Positions 1 to 5,461 of a stretch of DNA of 5,461 bases are shown one piece after another; the first letter of the stretch is position 1; every line of letters starts with the position of its first letter. The translations under genes were made by a program, and so were the position numbers. The stretch comes from an uncultured Bordetella sp. GTDB taxonomy: Bacteria; Pseudomonadota; Gammaproteobacteria; Burkholderiales; Burkholderiaceae_B. The notes beneath the pieces are model-generated. The model searched no databases and was not told where the DNA came from. It worked only from the letters and a program-made list of their open reading frames with translations. The stretch spans positions 1-5,461 of the forward strand of contig CALGFL010000028.1 of assembly GCA_937881145.1 (NCBI GenBank), in the 5' to 3' direction.

Positions 1-256
1 TCTGCTGCAAGTGGCTAATGACGATGGTCTTGGCCTGGCTGCCCAGAGGATCCGAGCCGCAGGAGAAAATTCCCCGCATAAAGCTGGAACGGTTGTCGAA
101 CTTGCCCACGGCAATCGTGGTGCGCGCGCCCGTGTAGGGTTTACCTGCCGCTTCCACTTGCGGCACGGCGAGCGATGTGGACGATTCCGTGGCGCAGCCG
201 GCCAGGGCAAGACTCGCCAGGATCGCGGCGGAGAATGTTATATATGTTTTTTTCAT
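1..256 (-). CDS. CsgG-family outer-membrane lipoprotein (C-terminus cut off by the window edge)
   Basis: Reading leftward from an ATG at 256-254 gives 85 codons open to the edge. The protein begins MKKTYITFSAAILASLALAGC: a Lys-rich start, a hydrophobic stretch, and a lipobox LAGC with the lipidated cysteine at residue 21. The next residue is Ala, not Asp, so by the usual sorting rule the mature lipoprotein should go to the outer membrane. After a Ser/Thr-rich linker comes the segment TTIAVGKFDNRSSF (residues about 46-59), then a Gly/Cys/Ser stretch and SQAKTIVISHLQQ (about 73-85). I recognise this as the start of the CsgG domain (the COG1462 type), whose curli member forms an outer-membrane secretion pore. 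Many CsgG-domain lipoproteins sit outside curli operons with other small lipoproteins, so the symbol csgG is withheld. A short GGA at 267-265 lies 8 nt before the start codon and serves as a modest ribosome binding site. The partners would lie beyond the left edge. Confidence 0.8.
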   Translation of the reverse strand, partial: MKKTYITFSAAILASLALAGCATESSTSLAVPQVEAAGKPYTGARTTIAVGKFDNRSSFMRGIFSCGSDPLGSQAKTIVISHLQQ

Positions 257-282
257 ATAAAAAATCCATTTCTATAAAAAAT
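256..282. repeat. 10-bp direct repeat TATAAAAAAT with an embedded small inverted repeat at the csgG-like start
   Basis: TATAAAAAAT occurs at 256-265 and again, without mismatch, at 273-282, a period of 17 bp. The first copy touches the start codon of the leftward gene. The second copy overlaps a perfect 6-bp inverted repeat, TTCTAT (270-275) and ATAGAA (281-286), separated by five A residues. In the leftward transcript this could form a weak hairpin just before the ribosome binding site. The repeats are seen directly. A role is not shown, and in such AT-rich DNA chance is plausible. Confidence 0.5.
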
Positions 283-319
283 AGAATAATCGTGCCGCAA
301 TCTCAGATCTGGAAGCTTT

Positions 320-345
320 TTGAAATCTGGCGCGCCGGATTTTGA
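320..345. repeat. Imperfect palindrome centred on GGCGCGCC, a possible operator
   Basis: The core 323-342 reads AAATCTGGCGCGCCGGATTT. Nine of its ten pairs are Watson-Crick; the exception is T328 with G337. Outside it, 322/343 and 321/344 are G/T pairs and 320/345 matches again, so the dyad can be followed over 26 bp. It lies between divergent genes, about 64 bp from the csgG-like start and 158 bp from the ridA start. No transcript ends here by gene layout and no clear U-run follows, so a regulator binding site is more likely than a terminator. I cannot name a cognate protein. Confidence 0.5.
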
Positions 346-363
346 CATATTTTGTTGTCGTTA

Positions 364-391
364 TTGCGACTTATTTCAGAAAATTTATATT
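364..391 (+). promoter_or_regulatory. Candidate sigma-70 promoter for ridA (distal)
   Basis: A -35-like TTGCGA at 364-369 (4 of 6 consensus bases) is followed after 16 bp by a -10-like TATATT at 386-391 (5 of 6). Transcription would start near 398 and give a leader of about 105 nt before ridA. The surrounding AT-richness raises the chance of a false match, so this is only a candidate. Confidence 0.4.
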
Positions 392-423
392 TACTAAAAA
401 TCCAATACCTCCAACGTATGCGC

Positions 424-452
424 TTGGGAGCTATGGCTTTTAAAATTCTGAT
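424..452 (+). promoter_or_regulatory. Candidate sigma-70 promoter for ridA (proximal)
   Basis: TTGGGA at 424-429 (4 of 6) and TCTGAT at 447-452 (4 of 6) are 17 bp apart, the optimal spacing. The start would fall near 459 and give a leader of about 45 nt. It competes with the distal candidate at 364-391, and the sequence alone does not decide between them. Confidence 0.35.
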
Positions 453-485
453 AGGCTACAAATATGTGCCGTGCTTCAACAGGCA

Positions 486-495
486 CCTCCGGAGG
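486..495 (+). promoter_or_regulatory. ridA ribosome binding site inside a CCTCCGGAGG palindrome
   Basis: The Shine-Dalgarno GGAGGA at 491-496 lies 7 nt before the ATG at 504. This is the strongest ribosome binding site in the window and fixes the ridA start against an in-frame GTG at 471, which has none. It is immediately preceded by CCTCC (486-490), so that 486-495 is a perfect 10-bp palindrome. A second CCTCC lies at 408-412, and GTGCC/GGCAC arms at 466-470 and 482-486 frame an 11-nt loop just upstream. These could fold over the site, but no function is shown. Confidence 0.75.
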
Positions 496-503
496 AAGAC
501 CCC

Positions 504-890
504 ATGAGCAAACAGATCATCCATACCGATGCCGCGCCCGCCGCGGTCGGCCCTTATTCCCAGGCCGTGGCGGCCTCGGGCAGCAAGACGGTGTACCTGT
601 CGGGCCAGATCGGCCTGGAACCCGCCACGGGTGAACTGGTCGCCGAAAGCTTCGAGGCGCAGGTGCGCCAGGCTTTCGCCAATCTCAAGGCCGTGGTCGC
701 CGCGGCCGGCGGCACGCTGGACAACGTCGTCAAGCTCACGCTGTTTCTGACCGACCTGGGCAAGTTCGCCGCGGCCAACGCCATCATGGCCGAACTCATT
801 CCCCAGCCGTTCCCGGCGCGCTCGACGATTGGCGTGGCCAGCTTGCCCAAGGGGGCCCAGTTCGAGGTCGAGGCGATCCTGGTGATCTGA
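504..890 (+). CDS. ridA: RidA, reactive intermediate (enamine/imine) deaminase
   Basis: The 128-residue product is the normal length for the RidA (YjgF/YER057c/UK114) family. RidA acts in the cytosol, usually as a homotrimer, and hydrolyses reactive enamines and imines such as 2-aminoacrylate released by PLP enzymes like threonine dehydratase, sparing other PLP enzymes from damage. Family signatures are clear: GPYSQAV at residues 16-22, SGQIGL at 33-38, and a C-terminal block with PARST at 104-108 and FEVEAI at 120-125. Arg106 matches the arginine (E. coli R105) that binds the substrate carboxylate and defines true RidA members. Glu121 matches E. coli E120, and Tyr18 matches Y17. The position of E. 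coli Cys107 holds Thr108, a common variant. The start at 504 is set by GGAGGA. recG follows after 25 bp on the same strand, so co-transcription is likely. Confidence 0.95.
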   Translation: MSKQIIHTDAAPAAVGPYSQAVAASGSKTVYLSGQIGLEPATGELVAESFEAQVRQAFANLKAVVAAAGGTLDNVVKLTLFLTDLGKFAAANAIMAELIPQPFPARSTIGVASLPKGAQFEVEAILVI

Positions 891-915
891 CCGGTTCGCG
901 AGCGCTTGAGAATCC

Positions 916-2988
916 ATGGCGCCCTCATCGGCAGCATCCCGCAAGCCCCGCGCTGCCGAAGCGGGAATGAGCGCCATCGAGCGCAAGTTCCATGCGCTGG
1001 GCCTGCGCGAGCAGCAGGACTTCATCCTGCACTTGCCGCTGCGCTACGAGGACGAGACCCGCGTCACGCCCATAGCGCGTTTGCGTCCGGGTTTTCCGGC
1101 ACAGGTCGAGGGCGACATCCTGCGTTCGGAAATCCTGTATCGTCCGCGCCGCCAGCTCACTGCGATCATTGCCGACGACACGGGCGAACTGCAGCTGCGC
1201 TGGCTGAATTTCTACGGCAGTCAGCATAAGCAGCTCACTGCGGGACGCCGCTTGCGCGCGCGCGGCGAGGTGCGCGGAGGCCTGTGGGGCCGCGAGATGG
1301 TGCATCCGCGCATGAGCAATGCCGATACGCCCCTGCCGCTGGCGCTCACGCCCGTCTACCCTAGCACCGAAGGTCTGCCGCAGCCCACGCTGCGCAAGGC
1401 CATCGACGTGGCGCTCAGGCAATCCGACTTGTCCGACACGCTGCCCGACGGTTTGCGCGAACGCTACGACCTTCAGGCGTTCGAGCCCTCGATACGCCTG
1501 CTGCATGCGCCGCCGCCCGGCGTGGCCGAGGCCGACTTGATCGAACGCGCACATCCGGCCTGGCGGCGCATCAAGTTCGACGAACTGCTGGCGCAGCAGT
1601 TGTCGTTGGCGGCAGCCAGAGCCGGCCGGCGCAGCAAACAGGCCCAACCCATGCCCGCCTCCAGCCAGCCCGGCAATCTGGCGCAGCGGCTGCGCGCCGC
1701 GCTGCCGTTCGATCTGACGCAGGCTCAGCAGCGGGTCTGCGACGAGATCTCCGAAGACCTGGGCCGCGCGTATCCCATGCATCGCCTGCTTCAGGGCGAC
1801 GTGGGCAGCGGCAAGACCGTGGTGGCCGCCATAGCGGCCGCGCAGGTCATCGACAACGGCGCGCAGGTGGCGCTGATGGCGCCGACCGAGATCCTGGCCG
1901 AGCAGCATTACCGCAAGCTGTCGGCCTGGCTGGAACCTCTGGGTGTGAAGATCGCCTGGCTGAGCGGCAGCCTGCCCGCCAAGGCGCGACGCGAAGCCAC
2001 GGCCGCCGCGGCCGAGGGCGCCGTGCACCTGATGGTGGGCACGCAGGCTCTGGTGCAGGACCATGTGGTTTTTCACAATCTGGGCTTGTCCATCGTCGAC
2101 GAGCAACATCGTTTCGGCGTGGGCCAGCGTTTGGCGCTGAGTCGCAAGGGCGAGGAGGGCAGGCTTGCGCCGCACCAGCTGCACATGAGCGCCACGCCGA
2201 TTCCGCGCACTCTGGCCATGACTTTCTTCGCCGATCTGGATGTGTCCGTCATCGACGAACTGCCGCCGGGCCGCACGCCGGTGCTGACCAAGCTGGTCGC
2301 CGATGCGCGCCGCGAAGAGGTGCTCGGCCACATCGCCCAGGCCGCGCGCCAGGGCCAGCAGGCCTATTGGGTCTGCCCCCTGGTCGAGGAAAGCGAAGCC
2401 CTGCAGTTGCAGACCGCCGTCGATACCTACGAGGCCATGCGCGGCGATCTGCCGGATCTGCGCATAGGCCTGGTGCACGGCCGTCTGGCGCAAGCCGAGA
2501 AAGCCGAGGTCATGCGCGCCTTTCGCGACGGCGAGATCGACCTGCTGGTCGCCACTACCGTCATCGAGGTGGGTGTGGATGTGCCCAATGCCTCGCTCAT
2601 GGTGATCGAGCACGCCGAGCGCTTCGGCCTGGCGCAGCTGCACCAGTTGCGTGGCCGGGTGGGGCGGGGCACGGCCGAATCGGTGTGCGTGCTGCTTTAT
2701 CAGCATCCCTTGTCGCAAGTGGCGCGCGAGCGCCTGCGTGCCATGTTCGAAACCAACGACGGCTTCGAAATCGCGCGGCGCGACCTGGCCCAGCGCGGCC
2801 CGGGAGAATTTCTCGGCACGCGGCAATCGGGCCTGGCGCTTCTGCGCTTTGCCGACATCGAGCTGGATGCGGCCATCGCCGAGCAGGCGCGCGAGGCCGC
2901 GGCCTGGCTGCGCCAACACGATCCGCAAGCCGTCGCCGCGCACCTGGCGCGCTGGATGCGTGGGCGCGAAGACTTTCTGCGTACCTGA
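916..2988 (+). CDS. recG: RecG, ATP-dependent DNA helicase
   Basis: At 690 residues this matches full-length RecG (E. coli 693). RecG is a monomeric double-stranded DNA translocase that remodels stalled forks and migrates branched structures during repair. The OB-fold wedge domain spans roughly residues 60-150. The helicase core follows: LTQAQ at 267-271, Walker A GDVGSGKT at 294-301, the DEQH box at 395-398, motif III MSATP at 424-428, TTVIEVGVDVPN from about 547, and motif VI QLRGRVGRG at 577-585. The RecG-specific C-terminal TRG motif region, QRGPGEFLGTRQSG, lies at 626-639. No key residue is missing and the frame is intact. The start is uncertain: ATG at 916 has only a GAG at 908-910, and a second in-frame ATG at 967 (residue 18) starts nearer to the conserved domain but lacks a better ribosome binding site. 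An in-frame stop at 907-909 excludes anything earlier. It sits between ridA and oxyR on the same strand. Confidence 0.97.
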   Translation: MAPSSAASRKPRAAEAGMSAIERKFHALGLREQQDFILHLPLRYEDETRVTPIARLRPGFPAQVEGDILRSEILYRPRRQLTAIIADDTGELQLRWLNFYGSQHKQLTAGRRLRARGEVRGGLWGREMVHPRMSNADTPLPLALTPVYPSTEGLPQPTLRKAIDVALRQSDLSDTLPDGLRERYDLQAFEPSIRLLHAPPPGVAEADLIERAHPAWRRIKFDELLAQQLSLAAARAGRRSKQAQPMPASSQPGNLAQRLRAALPFDLTQAQQRVCDEISEDLGRAYPMHRLLQGDVGSGKTVVAAIAAAQVIDNGAQVALMAPTEILAEQHYRKLSAWLEPLGVKIAWLSGSLPAKARREATAAAAEGAVHLMVGTQALVQDHVVFHNLGLSIVDEQHRFGVGQRLALSRKGEEGRLAPHQLHMSATPIPRTLAMTFFADLDVSVIDELPPGRTPVLTKLVADARREEVLGHIAQAARQGQQAYWVCPLVEESEALQLQTAVDTYEAMRGDLPDLRIGLVHGRLAQAEKAEVMRAFRDGEIDLLVATTVIEVGVDVPNASLMVIEHAERFGLAQLHQLRGRVGRGTAESVCVLLYQHPLSQVARERLRAMFETNDGFEIARRDLAQRGPGEFLGTRQSGLALLRFADIELDAAIAEQAREAAAWLRQHDPQAVAAHLARWMRGREDFLRT

Positions 2989-3036
2989 TGTTTCGCCAAC
3001 CCTTAGTGCTAACAGACCCCAGCCCCAGCCGCCGCC

Positions 3037-3993
3037 ATGACGCTTACCGAGTTGAAATACATCGTCGCCGTCGCGCGCGAACGCCACTTCGGGCGGGCCG
3101 CCGAAGCGTGCTTCGTCAGCCAGCCCACATTGTCGGTGGCCATACGCAAGCTCGAAGACGAGCTGGGCGTCACGCTATTCGAGCGTGGCGGCTCCGAAGT
3201 GGGCGTCACGCCCATCGGCCAGCGCATCGTGATCCAGGCGCAGAAGGTGCTGGAAGAAAGCGCCAACATCAAGGAGATCGCACGCCAGGGCCACGACCCG
3301 CTGGCCGGCGCGCTGCGCGTGGGCGTGATCCATACCGTCGGCCCTTATCTGCTGCCACGGCTGGTGCCCGCGCAGATCGAACTGACGCCGCAGATGCCGC
3401 TGGTGCTGCAGGAAAACTTCACCGTGCGCCTGTTGGAGCTGCTGCGCCAGGGCGAGATCGACTGCGCCATCATGGCGTTGCCCTTGCCCGAATCGGGCCT
3501 GATCGTGCAACCGCTGTACGACGAGCCTTTTATCGTGGCGGTGCCGCAGACGCATGAAATGGCCAAGCTCAAGACCATCGACGCGCACGATCTGAAGAAG
3601 CAGAACATGCTGCTCTTGGGCTCGGGGCATTGCTTTCGCGACCAGGTGCTGGAAGTCTGCCCCGAGCTTTCGCGCTTTTCGGCCACCAGCGACGGCATCC
3701 AGCGCACTTTCGAAGGCTCGTCGCTGGAAACCATCCGCCACATGGTGGCAGCCGGCATCGGCGTGACGGTACTGCCCATGAGCGCCGTGCCCGAGGGTTC
3801 GGCCGAAACCCCGGCAGCCAAAAGCCTGCTGCGCTATGTGCCTTTCTCCGGCCCCGTGCCCGAGCGCCGCATTGTCCTCGCATGGCGCCGCAGCTTTCCG
3901 CGCCTGGCGGCGGTCGAAGCGCTGGCCCAGGCGGTGCGCACCTGCGGCCTGCCGCACGTGAAAATGCTCGACGAAGAACCCGTCCCGGCTTGA
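3037..3993 (+). CDS. oxyR: OxyR, LysR-type peroxide-sensing transcriptional regulator
   Basis: The product has 318 residues (E. coli OxyR 305). The N-terminal winged helix-turn-helix (about 1-65) includes RHFGRAAEACFVSQPTLS and the linker motif RKLEDELGVTLFER in near-canonical form. The regulatory domain contains HTVGPYLLP (close to E. coli PTVGPYLLP) and the redox loop GHCFRDQVLEVC. The two cysteines fall at residues 199 and 208, the E. coli numbers of the pair that forms the peroxide-induced disulfide; H198, R201 and D202 are also present. C25 and C143 are conserved too, and an extra cysteine lies at 303. SLETIRHMVAAGIGVTVLP is also characteristic. OxyR is cytosolic, a tetramer, and when oxidised activates catalase, peroxiredoxin and iron-control genes. 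It lies 48 bp after recG with no recognisable ribosome binding site and no divergent partner, unlike the E. coli oxyR/oxyS layout. It may be read from recG transcripts or from a weak promoter in the gap. Confidence 0.95.
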   Translation: MTLTELKYIVAVARERHFGRAAEACFVSQPTLSVAIRKLEDELGVTLFERGGSEVGVTPIGQRIVIQAQKVLEESANIKEIARQGHDPLAGALRVGVIHTVGPYLLPRLVPAQIELTPQMPLVLQENFTVRLLELLRQGEIDCAIMALPLPESGLIVQPLYDEPFIVAVPQTHEMAKLKTIDAHDLKKQNMLLLGSGHCFRDQVLEVCPELSRFSATSDGIQRTFEGSSLETIRHMVAAGIGVTVLPMSAVPEGSAETPAAKSLLRYVPFSGPVPERRIVLAWRRSFPRLAAVEALAQAVRTCGLPHVKMLDEEPVPA

Positions 3994-4042
3994 TTTTCCC
4001 TGTCGGCGCCTCGAGCGGCGCGGCAAGCGGCAGTGTTACTCT

Positions 4043-4072
4043 TTGACCCCTCACCAGACTGCAAGATTTAAA
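4043..4072 (+). promoter_or_regulatory. Candidate promoter for rfbB, very close to the start codon
   Basis: TTGACC at 4043-4048 (5 of 6 for a -35) is followed after 18 bp by TTTAAA at 4067-4072 (4 of 6 for a -10). The rfbB ATG begins at 4077, so initiation from this promoter would fall at about the start codon and produce a leaderless or nearly leaderless mRNA. There is no good Shine-Dalgarno before rfbB; only AAGA at 4063-4066 and AAAAGA at 4070-4075 are present. The rest of the 83-bp gap after oxyR shows a short GC hairpin (4006-4021) without a T-run. Confidence 0.35.
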
Positions 4073-4076
4073 AGAT

Positions 4077-5138
4077 ATGACCCTACTCGTGACCGGCGGA
4101 GCCGGCTTCATCGGCGCGAATTTCGTGCTGGACTGGTTGGCGGACTCGCAGGAGCCCATCGTCAATCTGGACAAGCTGACCTATGCCGGCAACCCCGACA
4201 CCCTGGCCTCGCTGCAAAACGATGCACGGCACACGCTGGTGCAGGGCGACATCGGCGACAGCCGGCTGGTGGCGGACCTGCTGGCCCGATACCAGCCGCG
4301 AGCCGTCGTCAATTTCGCTGCCGAGTCGCATGTGGACCGCTCCATTGCCGGCCCGGCCGAATTCATGCAGACCAACGTCATCGGCACCTTCAATTTGCTG
4401 GAGTCGGTACGGGCCTATCTGCCGAACTTGACCGATGCCCAGCGCGGCGCATTCCGCTTTCTGCACGTTTCCACCGACGAGGTCTACGGCACGCTCGCGC
4501 CCGAAGATCCGCCTTTTTCCGAGGCGACGCCTTATGCGCCAAATAGCCCGTATTCGGCTTCCAAGGCGGCATCCGATCATCTGGTGCGGGCCTGGCACCA
4601 TACCTACGGCCTGCCGGTGCTCACCACCAATTGTTCCAACAACTACGGTCCCTATCATTTCCCCGAAAAGCTGATCCCTCTTGTCATCCACAATGCCTTG
4701 GCGGGCAAGCCCCTGCCGGTGTACGGCGATGGCATGCAGGTGCGCGACTGGCTGTACGTGAAAGACCATTGCAGCGCCATCCGCCGCGTGCTCGAAGCCG
4801 GCAAGCCGGGCGAGACCTACAACGTAGGCGGCTGGAACGAGCGCGCCAACATCGATGTGGTGAAGACGATCTGCGCCTTGCTGGACGCGTTGCGGCCGCT
4901 GCCGCAAGGTCGCCATTACAGCGATCTGATCACCTTCGTCAAAGACCGCCCCGGGCACGACCGCCGCTATGCCATCGACGCGCGCCGCCTGGAGCGCGAG
5001 CTGGGCTGGCGCCCGGCCGAGACCTTCGAGACCGGCATACGCAAGACGGTGCAGTGGTATCTGGACAATCAGGATTGGGTGCAGGGCGTGACAAGCGGCG
5101 CTTATCGCAATTGGGTGTCGCGCCACTATGGCGCCTGA
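4077..5138 (+). CDS. rfbB: RfbB/RmlB, dTDP-glucose 4,6-dehydratase
   Basis: The 353-residue product (E. coli RmlB 361) catalyses the second step of dTDP-L-rhamnose synthesis: NAD-dependent conversion of dTDP-glucose to dTDP-4-keto-6-deoxyglucose. It is a cytosolic extended short-chain dehydrogenase/reductase. The Rossmann motif TGGAGFIG is at residues 6-13, directly after the start, which supports the ATG at 4077. The catalytic set is complete: STDEVYG at 132-138, with T133, D134 and E135 matching E. coli T134, D135 and E136, and YSASK at 159-163, with Y159 and K163 as the active tyrosine and lysine. [30 protein letters not shown] and the C-terminal [11 protein letters not shown] are strong signatures of this enzyme, not of UDP-sugar epimerases. 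rfbD follows after 12 bp, so the two form an operon feeding rhamnose to LPS, capsule or glycan assembly. No ribosome binding site is obvious. Confidence 0.96.
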   Translation: MTLLVTGGAGFIGANFVLDWLADSQEPIVNLDKLTYAGNPDTLASLQNDARHTLVQGDIGDSRLVADLLARYQPRAVVNFAAESHVDRSIAGPAEFMQTNVIGTFNLLESVRAYLPNLTDAQRGAFRFLHVSTDEVYGTLAPEDPPFSEATPYAPNSPYSASKAASDHLVRAWHHTYGLPVLTTNCSNNYGPYHFPEKLIPLVIHNALAGKPLPVYGDGMQVRDWLYVKDHCSAIRRVLEAGKPGETYNVGGWNERANIDVVKTICALLDALRPLPQGRHYSDLITFVKDRPGHDRRYAIDARRLERELGWRPAETFETGIRKTVQWYLDNQDWVQGVTSGAYRNWVSRHYGA

Positions 5139-5142
5139 GGAA
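5137..5142 (+). promoter_or_regulatory. rfbD ribosome binding site overlapping the rfbB stop codon
   Basis: GAGGAA at 5137-5142 begins within the rfbB TGA stop (5136-5138) and lies 8 nt before the rfbD ATG at 5151. The overlap of stop codon and ribosome binding site is typical of translationally coupled genes and fixes the rfbD start. Confidence 0.75.
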
Positions 5143-5150
5143 TCCGCGCA

Positions 5151-5461
5151 ATGAAGATCCTGCTCACGGGCTGCAACGGTCAGCTGGGCTTTGAATTGCA
5201 GCGCAGCCTGGCCGTGCTGGGCGAGGTGGTGGCCATGGACCGCGCTCGCTGCGACATGGCCGATCCGGAATCGATACGCGCGGCCATGCATGCCGAGCGT
5301 CCGGGCATCGTGGTCAACGCGGCTGCCTATACGGCGGTGGACAAGGCCGAGCAGGAGCCGGAGCTGGCCTTGCAGGTCAACTGCCAGGGGCCGGGCGTAA
5401 TGGCCGCAGAGGCCCAGGCGCTGGGCGCGCTGCTGGTGCATTACTCCACCGACTACGTGTT
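5151..5461 (+). CDS. rfbD: RfbD/RmlD, dTDP-4-dehydrorhamnose reductase (C-terminus cut off by the window edge)
   Basis: Reading from the ATG at 5151 gives 103 codons open to the right edge, about one third of the usual protein of roughly 290-300 residues. RmlD is the last enzyme of dTDP-L-rhamnose synthesis: an NAD(P)H-dependent, cytosolic reduction of dTDP-4-dehydrorhamnose. The start MKILLTGCNGQLGFEL carries the family's nucleotide-binding motif GxxGQLG (residues 7-13). VVNAAAYTAVDKAEQEPELA at 54-73 and HYSTDYV at 97-103 are characteristic; the latter is the beginning of the STDYVFDG motif. The catalytic YxxxK lies beyond the edge and cannot be checked. It follows rfbB by 12 bp with a coupled ribosome binding site. 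rmlA and rmlC, needed for the full pathway, are not in this window and may follow. Confidence 0.93.
   Translation, partial: MKILLTGCNGQLGFELQRSLAVLGEVVAMDRARCDMADPESIRAAMHAERPGIVVNAAAYTAVDKAEQEPELALQVNCQGPGVMAAEAQALGALLVHYSTDYV

Larger units (their letters stand above)
257..503. promoter_or_regulatory. AT-rich divergent intergenic region between the csgG-like gene and ridA
   Basis: This 247-bp stretch separates two divergently transcribed genes and is far richer in A and T than the flanking coding DNA. I found no open frame in it with a convincing start and ribosome binding site. It should hold the promoters for both genes. Rightward candidates are listed separately. For the leftward gene I could not find a good -35/-10 pair: a TATTCT at 288-283 is well placed as a -10 but has no matching -35. 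The region also holds an imperfect palindrome at 320-345 and a direct repeat at 256-282. Confidence 0.7.

Noticed and set aside
11..277. Plus-strand 88-codon frame at the left edge
   Set aside because: It is antisense to the lipoprotein gene, which has a signal peptide, lipobox and CsgG-domain start on the other strand.
305..336. Cluster of AGATCT, AAGCTT and GGCGCGCC resembling a cloning polylinker
   Set aside because: The flanks read naturally into real genes on both sides and no vector sequence is visible. The sites are short palindromes that can occur by chance.
342..347. Perfect -35 hexamer TTGACA on the plus strand
   Set aside because: No acceptable -10 lies 15-19 bp downstream; the hexamer partly overlaps the palindrome at 320-345.
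471..503. GTG at 471 as an upstream start for ridA, adding 11 residues
   Set aside because: It has no ribosome binding site, and the ATG at 504 has a strong one and gives the exact family length.
925..3087. Very long minus-strand open frame antisense to recG (720 codons)
   Set aside because: The plus strand encodes a full, motif-complete RecG. The antisense frame lies in register with its codons, has low-complexity His/Gln/Arg/Ala-rich translation and no family motif. High-GC codon bias removes antisense stops.
2367..3557. Plus-strand frame bridging the end of recG and the start of oxyR
   Set aside because: It overlaps both real genes in another frame and is extremely Arg/Ala/Gly-rich, as shifted high-GC frames are.
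4006..4021. GC hairpin (GCGCC/GGCGC, 6-nt loop) after oxyR as a terminator
   Set aside because: The stem is only 5 bp and no T-run follows, so it does not fit a Rho-independent terminator.
4083..5441. Minus-strand open frame antisense to rfbB and rfbD (452 codons)
   Set aside because: It is also a codon-bias shadow of two well-supported genes, with no ribosome binding site or recognisable domain.

Overview
The window is high-GC chromosomal DNA, clearly bacterial. Gene content and protein style point to a betaproteobacterium of the order Burkholderiales. From memory of family sequences, the OxyR, RecG and RidA proteins look most like Alcaligenaceae (Bordetella/Achromobacter type). This placement is inference, since no search could be run. 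I see no tRNA, rRNA, CRISPR array, insertion sequence or integrase.

Layout, left to right: (1) a minus-strand, left-truncated gene for a CsgG-family outer-membrane lipoprotein (1-256). (2) A 247-bp AT-rich divergent intergenic region (257-503) with candidate ridA promoters, an imperfect palindrome centred on GGCGCGCC, and a short direct repeat over the csgG-like start. (3) ridA (504-890), an enamine/imine deaminase with a strong ribosome binding site. (4) recG (916-2988), the branch-migrating DNA helicase, 25 bp after ridA. (5) oxyR (3037-3993), the LysR-type peroxide sensor, 48 bp after recG and with both redox cysteines at the E. coli positions. (6) An 83-bp gap (3994-4076) with a possible promoter very close to the next start codon. 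(7) rfbB/rmlB (4077-5138), dTDP-glucose 4,6-dehydratase. (8) rfbD/rmlD (5151 to the right edge), dTDP-4-dehydrorhamnose reductase, right-truncated and 12 bp after rfbB.

How the genes relate: ridA-recG-oxyR is a same-strand run of housekeeping and stress functions (metabolite damage control, replication-fork repair, peroxide sensing) and may be partly co-transcribed. rfbB-rfbD is a tight pair for two steps of dTDP-L-rhamnose synthesis. It probably opens a surface-polysaccharide locus that continues past the right edge, where rmlA and rmlC would be expected. The csgG-like gene belongs to a separate, leftward transcription unit.

No gene here looks like a new system. All six coding regions belong to well-known families. 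The less explained parts are regulatory: the palindrome in the divergent region, the ridA leader, and the weak or missing ribosome binding sites of recG, oxyR and rfbB.
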